Of a stretch of 29,001 nucleotides of DNA, positions 1-7,682 are shown one piece after another (the first letter of the stretch is position 1; the number at the start of each line of letters is the position of its first letter). A program made the translations under genes and the position numbers. The stretch comes from a virus. The stretch lies in IMG/VR virus record IMGVR_UViG_3300025438_000098, positions 1 through 29,001 of that record. One strand, written 5' to 3'. The notes under the pieces were generated by a model. That model ran no database searches and was not told the DNA's origin. It saw only the letters and a program-made list of their open reading frames with translations.

Positions 1-61
1 TATTTAAAGGACTTTAACATTTCTTTAAACTATATATTAAAAGCACCAAGCCCCTTTTTAA

Positions 62-904
62 ATGGTTATGGTGTCACTTACATCACACAAGCTAAAGACT
101 TGTGTGTTTTACGTTCCGTCATATAAAAAAGAGTCAGAGGGATATACTCAGAAAGATTTTGATAAAATAAAAGAGTTACTAGAAGTTGATTGTGGTAAGT
201 TTTTAGATGAGATTAAACAAATGTTGAATAAGAAAGAAAATGTAAAGTTTTCATCATTAGTTTATAGGGGATTGAGAGAATATAAATATGATATCCCAGG
301 TTTGGTAACGAAAAAGCCGAGAACCGACAGAACTCCTAAGGATATGTCTAAAAAAGTTTCTGATGATATTGATGATAAATTTATGGATAAATTTGGAAAG
401 AAACTGAGGTCGAGTGGTGTATTTTGTAGTAAGTTGTATGATACCGCATCTAGGTATTCATATGATGGTGATGAGCCTTTTGTATTTTTTCCAATAGGTG
501 ATAATTATAAATATTTTTGGAGTGAGAATGTAGTTGATTTATATACTAAGATAAATGCAAATCCTTGGTATTGGTATATTGAAAGTGGTAATGATCAAGG
601 ATATTTGGAGGAACTACTTGATACAAACGGAATTTTGAGAGTTGATTTCGTAGATATACCGGAAGAGTATGATAAAATAAAAAAAGAATTACACGACACC
701 TATTATTCTGAATATGATGAGTTTTTGAAAAGTTTCGTAGATGGATATACCGAGGGTACTGTTTTAAGTGAAGTTGGTAAACAGGAGCTAACTTTTGTAT
801 GTGATAAATATTATCTTGTCGATGCTGGTATGATACCTTTCCTAATGGAATGGTTAGAAATAGAAACTAAGGAAACTACTGGTGTTAGTAAAAACTGGAC
901 TTAG
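62..904 (+). CDS. ART-fold-like hypothetical phage protein
   Basis: A 280-residue protein with no signal peptide or membrane segment. It contains LVYRGL near residue 67, a basic stretch with PRTDRTPKD, then FGKKLRSSGVFCSK and FVFFPIG, and near the end KQELTFVCDKYYLVD. A YRG arginine motif, a central R-S-x-G-V-F block and a late acidic motif are the layout I associate with phage proteins of an ADP-ribosyltransferase-like fold. This is weak pattern evidence, and no activity is claimed. A second protein with a YRGL motif lies at 6826-7460. The ATG at 62 is followed by another at 68, so the exact start is uncertain; an ACTATATATTAAA promoter-like stretch lies about 20-30 nt upstream. The gene converges on the clamp loader gene, overlapping it by 4 nt. 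Confidence 0.6.
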   Translation: MVMVSLTSHKLKTCVFYVPSYKKESEGYTQKDFDKIKELLEVDCGKFLDEIKQMLNKKENVKFSSLVYRGLREYKYDIPGLVTKKPRTDRTPKDMSKKVSDDIDDKFMDKFGKKLRSSGVFCSKLYDTASRYSYDGDEPFVFFPIGDNYKYFWSENVVDLYTKINANPWYWYIESGNDQGYLEELLDTNGILRVDFVDIPEEYDKIKKELHDTYYSEYDEFLKSFVDGYTEGTVLSEVGKQELTFVCDKYYLVDAGMIPFLMEWLEIETKETTGVSKNWT

Positions 905-1842
905 GTGAGTACAGTTCTTATCTTACCAATAACAGTCATTGCAATAATTATAGGATCTGCTTGTGATTCTAATTTAGAATGATAATCTGATACGATATAA
1001 TTACACTCGAATAACTTATCAACAGATTGATTTTTCTCAATCATAAAATCAACGAATGGTTTTGATAATAAATCAAACATCACACCTACATTACCATCTC
1101 CGAAATTATCTGATACGAAATGATAAACATCATTGTAAGACAATCCTTTTTTGAATAGTGTTCTATATAGTTCAATCTTTAACTCATTATTTATATTGAC
1201 TATTGATGATACATTACCAGTTTCATTAAAATCATCAATCTCAATTAACATTTGTCGAATGTCGGGAAATTGTTTCTTGATGATACCTGCTAATTTACTA
1301 TCTTCGATAGTTATATTTTCGGTTTCACAAATACTTTTAAATCGTGTGAGTATTCCATTCTTGAGTTCCTTCTCTTCTTCCGTAGAGACATCGAAGTTAA
1401 TTGATGAGAATCTTGATTTAACACCCTTTGATATTTTATTGTAGTGGTTTGTTGTTATGATGAAACGAACTCTGTGCTTGTATTCTTCAACAAACGCTTT
1501 GAAGGCATCCTGGTACAAACTAGAAACTCTTTCGAACTCTTCTAAAAATACGTATTTCAAATCGTCACCAGTATCTAGTATATTTGTGGATTTACAAAAC
1601 TTTTCTACATCATTCCTTAACACATCAACTGAGGTGTATATAGATGAGTTTATCTCCAGGTAGTTTTTATCTCTCACTAATATACGAGCAAGTGATGTCT
1701 TACCAGTACCATAGCTTCCGTAGAATATATAGTTTTTGGATCCACCATTTTTGAAATGTCTTTTTATTCTTTCTGGTAGCACTATATCATCCAATGTTTT
1801 TGGACGGTGCTTTTCCCATAATATTAATTCTGTTGTTGACAT
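901..1842 (-). CDS. 44: Sliding clamp loader large subunit (T4 gp44-like AAA+ ATPase)
   Basis: This is the ATPase subunit that opens and loads the phage sliding clamp for the replicative polymerase. The N-terminal LWEKHRPKTLDDIVLPE is the classic start of this family. Walker A is GSYGTGKTS (residues 42-50). The Walker B position reads YVFLEEFE (98-105), with E-E in place of the usual D-E. A sensor-1-like RFIITTN follows, then SRF (143-145), which carries the arginine finger expected in clamp loader subunits. The length of 313 aa matches T4 gp44 (about 319). The small subunit gp62 and the clamp gp45 are not in the window. The gene is divergent from the 1878 gene, with 35 bp between start codons and a shared TATATATA box. 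Confidence 0.93.
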   Translation of the reverse strand: MSTTELILWEKHRPKTLDDIVLPERIKRHFKNGGSKNYIFYGSYGTGKTSLARILVRDKNYLEINSSIYTSVDVLRNDVEKFCKSTNILDTGDDLKYVFLEEFERVSSLYQDAFKAFVEEYKHRVRFIITTNHYNKISKGVKSRFSSINFDVSTEEEKELKNGILTRFKSICETENITIEDSKLAGIIKKQFPDIRQMLIEIDDFNETGNVSSIVNINNELKIELYRTLFKKGLSYNDVYHFVSDNFGDGNVGVMFDLLSKPFVDFMIEKNQSVDKLFECNYIVSDYHSKLESQADPIIIAMTVIGKIRTVLT

Positions 1843-1861
1843 GTAATAGAGATTTGAATTC

Positions 1862-1873
1862 TTTTATATATAG
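1862..1873. promoter_or_regulatory. TTTTATATATAG box between divergent starts (candidate late promoter)
   Basis: TTTTATATATAG ends 4 nt before the ATG at 1878 (+). On the other strand the same near-palindromic box lies 20 nt upstream of the clamp loader ATG at 1842 (-). The same box occurs upstream of at least eight other genes here, so a phage-specific promoter, probably used with the gp55-like sigma factor, is likely. The two orientations would give leaders of different lengths. Confidence 0.5.
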
Positions 1874-1877
1874 TAGT

Positions 1878-2624
1878 ATGATAGGTAAAAAGTTTAATTA
1901 TCAAGATGTTTTTTTACGAGATTTAACAATTTGCTTGTTAGATACACTCGAAGGAAGAATACAATGGACAAATAGATTCACAAAAGGTGATGTTGAGGTT
2001 AAAGTTCCGATATACTACTCATTGACGGGTTCAGAAGATTTCTTATTGGATTCTTTTCAAGATGATGTGGTTTCGAATAATCGATTCGTTGAATTGAATA
2101 CTGACCAAATTCCTCGTGGTCATTTAACATTGACTAATTGGATTATACGTTCTGATGAATTCAGAAATCCAAATGTTTGGTTGAAGAATGTCGTTGAAGA
2201 TGGTCTTGAACTTAAGAGAGAACTTAGAAAGGTTAAAGCCGTTCCAATTACAGCAACATTTGACCTAGTTATTTTACTAAAAACCGAAATTGATGTATTC
2301 AAATGCTCACAGATTATTATGGATACTATGTGGCTGTATAAGTTTATGTTTTTCGAATATAACTATATGCATATAGATGCTTTTATGCAAATGCCTGATA
2401 CGAACAATATAGAAATTTCGAGAGATAAGAGTATGAAGAGTGGTGATAATGAAATTAAATTAACAGTTACGATAGAGGTTGTTACCTATTATCCATCATT
2501 TGATGATAAACAAGACAAATTACAAGTTAAGCCATTCAGAACAAAATGGTTTAATAATTTAAAGGCTATTAAGACTGATAAATACATAGCCAAGGATCCA
2601 AACAGTGGGGATGTTATAAAATAG
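1878..2624 (+). CDS. Conserved hypothetical protein, possible virion component
   Basis: A 248-residue protein when started at the ATG at 1878. That start directly follows a TTTTATATATAG box; the frame is open further upstream but would run into the clamp loader gene. Visible features are FVELNTDQIPRGHLTL near residue 75, a proline/arginine turn (KVKAVPITATFDLVILLKT), a Met/Tyr-rich core (MWLYKFMFFEYNYMHIDAFMQM) and a beta-rich KLTVTIEVVTYYPSF before a basic tail. I recall similar N-x-D-x-x-PRG proteins among structural genes of T4-like phages of Bacteroidota, but I cannot assign it to a gp number. It heads a run of three plus-strand genes. Confidence 0.7.
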   Translation: MIGKKFNYQDVFLRDLTICLLDTLEGRIQWTNRFTKGDVEVKVPIYYSLTGSEDFLLDSFQDDVVSNNRFVELNTDQIPRGHLTLTNWIIRSDEFRNPNVWLKNVVEDGLELKRELRKVKAVPITATFDLVILLKTEIDVFKCSQIIMDTMWLYKFMFFEYNYMHIDAFMQMPDTNNIEISRDKSMKSGDNEIKLTVTIEVVTYYPSFDDKQDKLQVKPFRTKWFNNLKAIKTDKYIAKDPNSGDVIK

Positions 2625-2645
2625 AAAAAACAGGGTTTTTAATAC

Positions 2646-2655
2646 TAATATATAG
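2646..2655 (+). promoter_or_regulatory. TAATATATAG promoter-like box
   Basis: TAATATATAG followed by TTATATAAAAAATA lies 27 nt before the ATG at 2683, in the only sizeable gap between two plus-strand genes. The box matches the recurrent motif of this window, but its distance to the start is longer than usual. A weak AAAAAC/GTTTTT hairpin just upstream (about 2627-2641) may end the preceding transcript; this is not convincing by itself. Confidence 0.35.
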
Positions 2656-2682
2656 TTTATATAAAAAATAAAAATTTAGAAT

Positions 2683-3960
2683 ATGAAGAATCTAAAACTT
2701 GAGCTTTTCAACTTCAAGAAATCGTTATCTTTTGAGGAATCAGAAGTGTCACATATTGTCGAAGGACATATACATTTTGATGATCACGAGGAATTGACAG
2801 TTATACAATCTCTAAATGAGAAATTACAAAAATACTCATATGATAAAGAAGTGACTGCCTTTGTTGAGAGTTTAAACCTAGATGTCGAACAATTTAAACT
2901 TATCTATGAATTGAAATCACTTTACCGTATTTTAAACACTAAGAATCAGGGAGAATTGTATAGACAACCAATCAACGTTTTGCTTGAAACTATCAATCTA
3001 GAAACAGATGATGATAGAATGTCAAAAATATTGAACGAATTATCAATTTATGATTGGGTTCCGGAAATTAAACTTTTTGTGCATAATCTTACAACAAATC
3101 CAGAAGATAGATCGAATCTATTGAGTGGTGGTAAGGCTGAACCAGTTTATACAATTGTTGAGCAAGTTGAGGATGGTCATTTAGCATTTGTTAGAGATTC
3201 GTGGTTCATACTTACAGAAGGTGTTATTGAAAAAACATTATTGGAAAATCACGTTAAAGATGAAGCAAGATTCCAAACTTTGAGAATGCTTCAAACGTCA
3301 ATGGAATATTGTAATATTTCTGAATCAAGAATCGATTTTAGAATTTCCGAATATCTTACAATTGGTCTTGGAGTTTCTAAAAAAGGACTTTATATCAATG
3401 AAGATGAGATGAATGATGAGAGTACTCTTGAATCAATTTTTAATTCACCAGTAATTCCTATTATTAATCGTAACTTCTATCCGATGATTGTTGAAGTATC
3501 TAAGAACATCGATTCTTTCGTAGAATTGGATGTTGTTAAGAAAGTATCAAACCTTATCAACCCTACATTAGAAGCATACGTTTTCAATTATAAAGAGAAT
3601 ATATTCTTATATAGGTGTGATGAGAGATATGGTCATTCATTTTTCAAATACGAAAGTGCTTTAGAAATAGTCAACGAAGTAAGAAATGAACTTAATTGTG
3701 ATTTGACATATTTCTTTGAAACAAAACTTGGTAAAGAAGTTATTGTTAAGAGAAAACTCGAAGATAAAGAAAGAGAAGTTACATTGAAATTGGAAAATGT
3801 TCAGTTCAACATCTCTAAGGTTAAAGCATCCATACAAATGTTGGGTGAATCAGTTGTACTTAATGAGGCACTTGTTAACCTTGTTAGTCGAGAAGACAAA
3901 CTTAAAAATGAAGTGGATGCTATCAAAGAACTTCAGTATAACGAAAGAATTAAAAAATAA
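2683..3960 (+). CDS. Hypothetical protein with C-terminal coiled coil
   Basis: A 425-residue soluble, acidic protein that I do not recognise. The first 230 residues are mixed and Leu/Glu-rich, without a nuclease, ATPase or transmembrane signature. The middle contains beta-type stretches (EPVYTIVEQVEDGHLAFVRDSWFIL; RIDFRISEYLTIGLGVSKKGLYI). The last 70 residues (KLEDKEREVTLKLENV onward) have strong heptad character and probably form a coiled coil. Its position between the 1878 gene and a short capsid-targeting-like gene, all on one strand, suggests one late transcription unit. That would fit a structural or assembly role, but nothing in the sequence shows it. Confidence 0.75.
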   Translation: MKNLKLELFNFKKSLSFEESEVSHIVEGHIHFDDHEELTVIQSLNEKLQKYSYDKEVTAFVESLNLDVEQFKLIYELKSLYRILNTKNQGELYRQPINVLLETINLETDDDRMSKILNELSIYDWVPEIKLFVHNLTTNPEDRSNLLSGGKAEPVYTIVEQVEDGHLAFVRDSWFILTEGVIEKTLLENHVKDEARFQTLRMLQTSMEYCNISESRIDFRISEYLTIGLGVSKKGLYINEDEMNDESTLESIFNSPVIPIINRNFYPMIVEVSKNIDSFVELDVVKKVSNLINPTLEAYVFNYKENIFLYRCDERYGHSFFKYESALEIVNEVRNELNCDLTYFFETKLGKEVIVKRKLEDKEREVTLKLENVQFNISKVKASIQMLGESVVLNEALVNLVSREDKLKNEVDAIKELQYNERIKK

Positions 3961-3972
3961 TTATTATTAAAC

Positions 3973-4299
3973 ATGAAACATATTAGAAGGTTTGATAGAT
4001 TCGATATAATACTTGAGAGGAAATCTGTTGAAGAGGCTTCCAACCTATTGGTTGGTCAAATGATACAATATAGATTTAAGGGTGTGGATAAGAGTGTTAA
4101 AGTCAGTAAGGTTACTGATTTAAGAATTTCGGAAAATTTAATAACTATAGATGTTGATGTTACTGAGGGTGTTATAACTATACGGATAGTAAACCCAGCT
4201 GGGTCCGATCCAGAGATTGAAATAACAAATGGTGGTACATTATTAGATAACACTATTTCTTGGTTTAAGTCATATGCTAACATAGTAATGAAAAAATAA
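3973..4299 (+). CDS. Small hypothetical protein with T4 internal-protein-like N-terminus
   Basis: A 108-residue basic protein starting MKHIRRFDRFDIILERKS. The M-K-x-I-x-x-F-x-x-F start recurs in several genes of this window and resembles the N-terminal capsid-targeting peptides of T4 internal proteins (MKTYQEF type). I-L-E at residues 13-15 fits the (I/L)xE consensus of the T4-type prohead protease, so removal of the first 15 residues is plausible. The rest is beta-rich, with a repeated V-T-x-x-V-I pattern. It starts 12 nt after the preceding gene and ends just before the inverted repeat in which the homing endonuclease gene begins. Function unknown; packaging into the head is inference. Confidence 0.65.
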   Translation: MKHIRRFDRFDIILERKSVEEASNLLVGQMIQYRFKGVDKSVKVSKVTDLRISENLITIDVDVTEGVITIRIVNPAGSDPEIEITNGGTLLDNTISWFKSYANIVMKK

Positions 4300-4314
4300 T
4301 TTTTAAAAATTAGA

Positions 4315-4357
4315 ACGAACCACCATATTGTTAATATATAACAATATGGTGGTTCGT
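4315..4357. repeat. Perfect 19-bp inverted repeat around a TATATA core and start codon
   Basis: The arms 4315-4333 and 4339-4357 are perfect reverse complements, with the 5-nt loop ATATA. The right arm holds the ATG (4346) of the homing endonuclease gene. The left arm holds its mirror-image ATG on the minus strand (4326), which reads only MVVRSNF before a stop. The centre TTAATATATAA matches the recurrent promoter-like box. The structure therefore duplicates promoter plus start codon in both directions. As RNA it would form a hairpin hiding the start; as DNA it could be a bidirectional promoter or an endonuclease/operator site. Confidence 0.9.
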
Positions 4358-6364
4358 AATATTATTAGTTTAGAAACAAAGGGTTGTCGTAAAAAGGCAT
4401 ATTATAAATCAATTGGATATGACATTTCAGGTGATTTCATTGATATAAAAATAGAACACATAACACCTGGGTCAAGACATCTAATAGATGTTCAGTGTGA
4501 TTATTGTGAGAGTGTATCCAATATAACCTGTAAAGAGTATTTCCGTAATATATCACTTGGTGGTAAATATTCATGTTCTAAGAAATGTGGATCAGAGAAG
4601 GCTAAGGAGAGTAATGTAGATAAATATGGTGTTGAGTATCCAATGATGTTGGATGAGGTACAAGGAAAGGCCAAGAAAACGAATTTGGAGAGATATGGTG
4701 TTGAGTTCTTACAACAATCTACTGAAATGAAGGAAAGGTCCAAGAAAACCCTTATGAGTAAATATGGTGTTGATCACATATCCAAATCAAAGATGTTTGG
4801 GGATAAATTCCGAAAAACTTGTATGGATAATCATGGTGTTGAATATCCAATGCAGTCAATTGATATACGTGAAAAGAGTAAGGTAACATTATTGAATAAT
4901 TATGGTGTTGATAACCCATCTAAATCGGATGTTATAAGGGATAGTGTTGTGAAAACTAATTTGGAGAGATATGGTGGTCATTATATGAAAACCGATGATG
5001 GGAAGGAACACCACATAAATTTGATGATGTCAAAGTATGGTGTTGATAATATATCCAAATTAGAAAACACAAAGGATAAAATTAAGAAAACGAATTTGGA
5101 GAGATATGGATATATCTACACTATGCAGAATAGTGATGTTAAAGAAAAGTCGAGAGAAACATGTATATTAAAGTATGGTGTTGATAACCCATCTAAATCA
5201 CCTGGTGTGAGAGATAAAGTTAAGAAAACAAATTTAAATAGATATGGTTCAGAACATTTTATGTCCTCAGATACCTTTCGTGATATTTCGAAGTCTACTA
5301 TGTTGGATAAATATGGAGATGTTAGTCCAACAATATCCGAATCACTTAGGATATCAAATTATAAAATGTGTAAAGATGTGGATTACCTATATTATGTTGG
5401 ATATTCTACATCAGTTTTTAAATGTGTTTCTGGTCACGATTTTGAAATAAAAACTGATAATTATCACACAAGAAATAAGGCGGGTGTACCATTATGTACC
5501 ATCTGTAACCCGATAGGTAATTCATCTTCAATAAAGGAGAAGGAGTTATGTGATTATGTGAGTTCAGTTTATTCCGGTGAAGTTATTCAATCATATCGTG
5601 ATGGTTTAGAAATAGATATTTACCTACCGGAACTTAAAATAGGTTTTGAGTTTAACGGATTATACTGGCATTCCGAGGAATATAAAAACAAGAATTATCA
5701 TTTAAATAAAACTAATCATTTTAAGGAAAGAGGAATTCGTATAATACATATATGGGAAGATGATTGGATACTGAAACGTGATATTATAGAGAGTCAGATA
5801 TCTAATTTGGTGGGACTAGTTAAAAACCGTGTATACGCTAGAAAATGTGAAGTTGTTATTCTAGACAATTGTTCTGATTTCTTAAATGTGAATCATGTAC
5901 AGGGTAAGGATAGAAGTGTTGTTAAGATGGGTTTGTTGTATAATTCAGAGTTGGTGTCAGTTATGACATTTAATAAATTAGAAGGTCGTAAGAAGTTACC
6001 TAATGGTGAGTGGAATTTGTCAAGGTTTTGTAATCTATTGAACCACTCAGTAGTTGGTGGATCATCTAAACTATTATCACATTTTATAAAGTATAATGAG
6101 GTATCTCGTGTTGTTAGTTACGCTGATGCTGATTGGTCTGTTGGGAATTTATATTTAATCTTGGGATTTTTGAATATTCTCGAATCTAAACCAGATTATA
6201 AATATGTTGTGTGTGGTGTTAGGAGACATAAACAGAATTATAAGAAGAAGAATCTTGGTATACAGGGTCAGTCAATAACTGAGAAACAACACATGGCATC
6301 TCTTGGATATTATCGGATATGGGATTGTGGTAAAATAAAATTTGAGAAAATAATAAACCTTTGA
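4346..6364 (+). CDS. Free-standing EDxHD (Vsr-fold) homing endonuclease with repeat array and C-terminal GNAT-like domain
   Basis: A 672-residue protein. The frame opens upstream with a TTG at 4328, but ATG 4346 lies at the usual distance from the TATATA core. Order of parts: a zinc-ribbon-like C51-x2-C54 with C77-x3-C81; eleven modules of about 24 residues centred on K/R-Y-G (residues about 93-325) that should contact DNA; a second CTIC pair; and the nuclease, with EIDIYLPELKIGFEFNGLYW, H442, a YHLNK stretch and EDDW (471-474). This is the signature of EDxHD homing endonucleases related to I-Bth0305I. The C-terminal 180 residues (ARKCEVV, NHVQGK, RFCN, VVGGSSKLL, SYADADWS) form a domain often attached to such enzymes, possibly GNAT-like. 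A paralogue lies at 22002-24041 and a truncated relative at 14954-15343. It is a selfish mobile gene next to gp55. Confidence 0.88.
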   Translation: MVVRNIISLETKGCRKKAYYKSIGYDISGDFIDIKIEHITPGSRHLIDVQCDYCESVSNITCKEYFRNISLGGKYSCSKKCGSEKAKESNVDKYGVEYPMMLDEVQGKAKKTNLERYGVEFLQQSTEMKERSKKTLMSKYGVDHISKSKMFGDKFRKTCMDNHGVEYPMQSIDIREKSKVTLLNNYGVDNPSKSDVIRDSVVKTNLERYGGHYMKTDDGKEHHINLMMSKYGVDNISKLENTKDKIKKTNLERYGYIYTMQNSDVKEKSRETCILKYGVDNPSKSPGVRDKVKKTNLNRYGSEHFMSSDTFRDISKSTMLDKYGDVSPTISESLRISNYKMCKDVDYLYYVGYSTSVFKCVSGHDFEIKTDNYHTRNKAGVPLCTICNPIGNSSSIKEKELCDYVSSVYSGEVIQSYRDGLEIDIYLPELKIGFEFNGLYWHSEEYKNKNYHLNKTNHFKERGIRIIHIWEDDWILKRDIIESQISNLVGLVKNRVYARKCEVVILDNCSDFLNVNHVQGKDRSVVKMGLLYNSELVSVMTFNKLEGRKKLPNGEWNLSRFCNLLNHSVVGGSSKLLSHFIKYNEVSRVVSYADADWSVGNLYLILGFLNILESKPDYKYVVCGVRRHKQNYKKKNLGIQGQSITEKQHMASLGYYRIWDCGKIKFEKIINL

Positions 6365-6382
6365 AGAATACAGTACTATAAC

Positions 6383-6802
6383 ATGAAAGCATTGAGTAAT
6401 CCGAGAGGAGCAAAAATACATGCTGAATTTATGCACATAGATAATAAAGAATTATATTACGAGATAATAGTATCAAAGGCGATTGGTAAACTGACTAGGA
6501 AATCTAGTAAAATGTTGGAGATTCTGGGAACAGAAGCAATAAAGAAAATGAATAAAAGGTTTTTTTATAAGGATGATAAATTGGATTGTCTTCAATTAGG
6601 ACTTTTGAAGATGTACCAGAATTGGTATAATTTCAATGAGGATAAATCAGAGAATGCCTTTGCGTACTTCACCGAGATTTTCAAGAGAGCATTAACCGAG
6701 CAGTTCAACGAACTTTATAAGAAAAAAGGTGATCCAGATAACAATATAAAGTTGATATCTATACAGGGATCTAATGATGGTCAAGGATTACACTCGATTT
6801 AA
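6383..6802 (+). CDS. 55: Late transcription sigma factor (T4 gp55-like)
   Basis: A 139-residue protein whose residues 60-115 resemble sigma region 2: FYKDDKLDCLQLGLLKMYQNW (D, Q and aromatic positions that contact core polymerase and the -10 element), then FNEDKSENAFAYFTEIFKRAL and NELYKKKG. T4 gp55 (185 aa) is a minimal sigma that directs host RNA polymerase to TATAAATA late promoters, coupled to the sliding clamp. This one is shorter. The C-terminal tail (NNIKLISIQGSNDGQGLHSI) would be where a clamp- or flap-binding element sits. Its presence fits the TATATATA boxes found upstream of many genes here. It starts 18 nt after the homing endonuclease gene, preceded by TACTATAAC. Confidence 0.85.
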   Translation: MKALSNPRGAKIHAEFMHIDNKELYYEIIVSKAIGKLTRKSSKMLEILGTEAIKKMNKRFFYKDDKLDCLQLGLLKMYQNWYNFNEDKSENAFAYFTEIFKRALTEQFNELYKKKGDPDNNIKLISIQGSNDGQGLHSI

Positions 6803-6810
6803 CTTTCTGA

Positions 6811-6821
6811 TTTAATATATA
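6811..6821 (+). promoter_or_regulatory. TTTAATATATA box 4 nt upstream of an ATG
   Basis: TTTAATATATA ends at 6821 and the start codon follows at 6826, leaving only CTCA between. This is the typical spacing of the recurrent motif. If transcription starts 6-8 nt downstream of the box, the mRNA begins at or inside the start codon. Confidence 0.5.
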
Positions 6822-6825
6822 CTCA

Positions 6826-7047
6826 ATGAAGTACATTTTAGAGTATGGTATGTATGAAAAATCTGAGAGAAGAAGCATTCCTATAAACGAAGAACGGTTT
6901 GTGGAACTATTTGAGAGAAATTGTAAAAATTTCAGATTCGAAAATACTCAGCTGTATAGAGGTCTTCGTATCGGTGAAGATACTGATTTCTTTTATATAG
7001 ATCCTACTATACGTGAAAGGGCTCTAGTGGACATGCGAGAAAGATGA
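6826..7047 (+). CDS. N-terminal part of a split ART-like protein
   Basis: A 73-codon ORF starting MKYILEYGMYEKSERR, another case of the capsid-targeting-like start found in this window, with a possible I-L-E protease site at residues 4-6. It contains TQLYRGLRIGEDTDF, the arginine motif expected for an ADP-ribosyltransferase fold, and stops after MRER. The next ORF overlaps it by 4 nt (ATGA) in the -1 frame. Together they look like one protein of about 210 residues. A single slip back by one base after PTIRER (about 7020) joins the frames without a stop, reading GSSGHARKM into the second ORF. This could be a frameshift mutation, a sequencing error, programmed frameshifting, or two coupled subunits. 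Confidence 0.55.
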   Translation: MKYILEYGMYEKSERRSIPINEERFVELFERNCKNFRFENTQLYRGLRIGEDTDFFYIDPTIRERALVDMRER

Positions 7048-7460
7048 TTAAGGATACTGAATACAATACTAAGTTGAGAGATGATGCGGATTTCAAACAT
7101 TTACCCGATAGAAGTAAATCTTTAATTGGATCAACCCACCCAAAGCTTGCTATGATTACAGTTGGTTATTTGGATGGACCGATAGAAGCTGATAAGACAT
7201 TTATAATTATACCATTTGATAACGTAGAGATAGCTGTTTCTCCTATATTAGATTTACAGGCATTGGATAAACAGAGCGAACTTTTCATAAAGTCAAAATT
7301 CCTGTTAAAGAAATATACTAAAAATTTCAATATATCGAGAACACCTAAAGAACACACAACAATAGATTCTAACGAGATTTGGACAGAGGGTGAGTGTCTT
7401 CTAGTTAGATATTCTTCTTTGGATCGTTTAAAAGAATTAGTAAAAAACCGTTCAGTCTAA
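7044..7460 (+). CDS. C-terminal part of a split ART-like protein
   Basis: 138 codons from the ATG that overlaps the preceding stop. Visible are LPDRSKSLIGSTHPK (a serine/threonine core like the S-T-S strand of ADP-ribosyltransferases), TFIIIPFDNVEIAVSP, and near the C-terminus WTEGECLLVRY, where E-G-E sits in the place of the catalytic E-x-E motif. With YRG in the upstream ORF, the R-S-E order of an ADP-ribosyltransferase is complete. T4 encodes such enzymes (Alt, ModA, ModB) that modify host RNA polymerase; equivalence here is inference. The frame is also open upstream of this ATG to about 7020, which supports an ancestral single gene. Confidence 0.55.
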   Translation: MIKDTEYNTKLRDDADFKHLPDRSKSLIGSTHPKLAMITVGYLDGPIEADKTFIIIPFDNVEIAVSPILDLQALDKQSELFIKSKFLLKKYTKNFNISRTPKEHTTIDSNEIWTEGECLLVRYSSLDRLKELVKNRSV

Positions 7461-7523
7461 TATATCATTTAGTATATCATTTCGGTGTTTTTCAATCGGT
7501 TTAAAGTAATGTTTGAATGTGTG

Positions 7524-7682
7524 TTACTGTAACACTAAACTCCCGAATTCCTCACTTAATAAAGTGTAATCTCCGTAGAACAATCTATAAGATAAGATGG
7601 TTCCTTTACGTATTAGTATTGTATCATCCTCCATAATATTCGGCCAATATATGAAATCTATCAATGTTATTACTTTATTCAT
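7524..7682 (-). CDS. Small divergent ORF, 52 aa, unknown function
   Basis: A 52-residue ORF starting MNKVITLIDFIYWPNIMEDD and ending EEFGSLVLQ, with no recognised domain. It is supported mainly by context. Its ATG lies in the left arm of the palindrome whose right arm holds the gmd ATG, at the exactly mirrored position, and both proteins begin MNKV. It fills most of the otherwise empty gap between 7460 and 7726. It could be a real small gene or the accidental product of an inverted duplication of the gmd start region. Confidence 0.45.
   Translation of the reverse strand: MNKVITLIDFIYWPNIMEDDTILIRKGTILSYRLFYGDYTLLSEEFGSLVLQ

Noticed and set aside
2627-2641. AAAAAC/GTTTTT hairpin as a terminator
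   Set aside because: The stem is weak and AT-only apart from one pair, and no clean U tract follows.
4328-4345. TTG start upstream of ATG 4346 for the endonuclease
   Set aside because: It would place the start inside the palindrome loop region upstream of the promoter-like core; ATG 4346 has the usual spacing.
4580-5330. CRISPR-like spaced repeats in the endonuclease gene
   Set aside because: The spaced similarity comes from the coding repeat modules and is imperfect at DNA level; the reading frame is continuous.
7016-7022. A-AAG-GGC slippery heptamer as a programmed -1 frameshift site in the split ART-like gene
   Set aside because: The heptamer is in the phase of the downstream frame, not of the upstream frame, so canonical slippage would not link the two ORFs.
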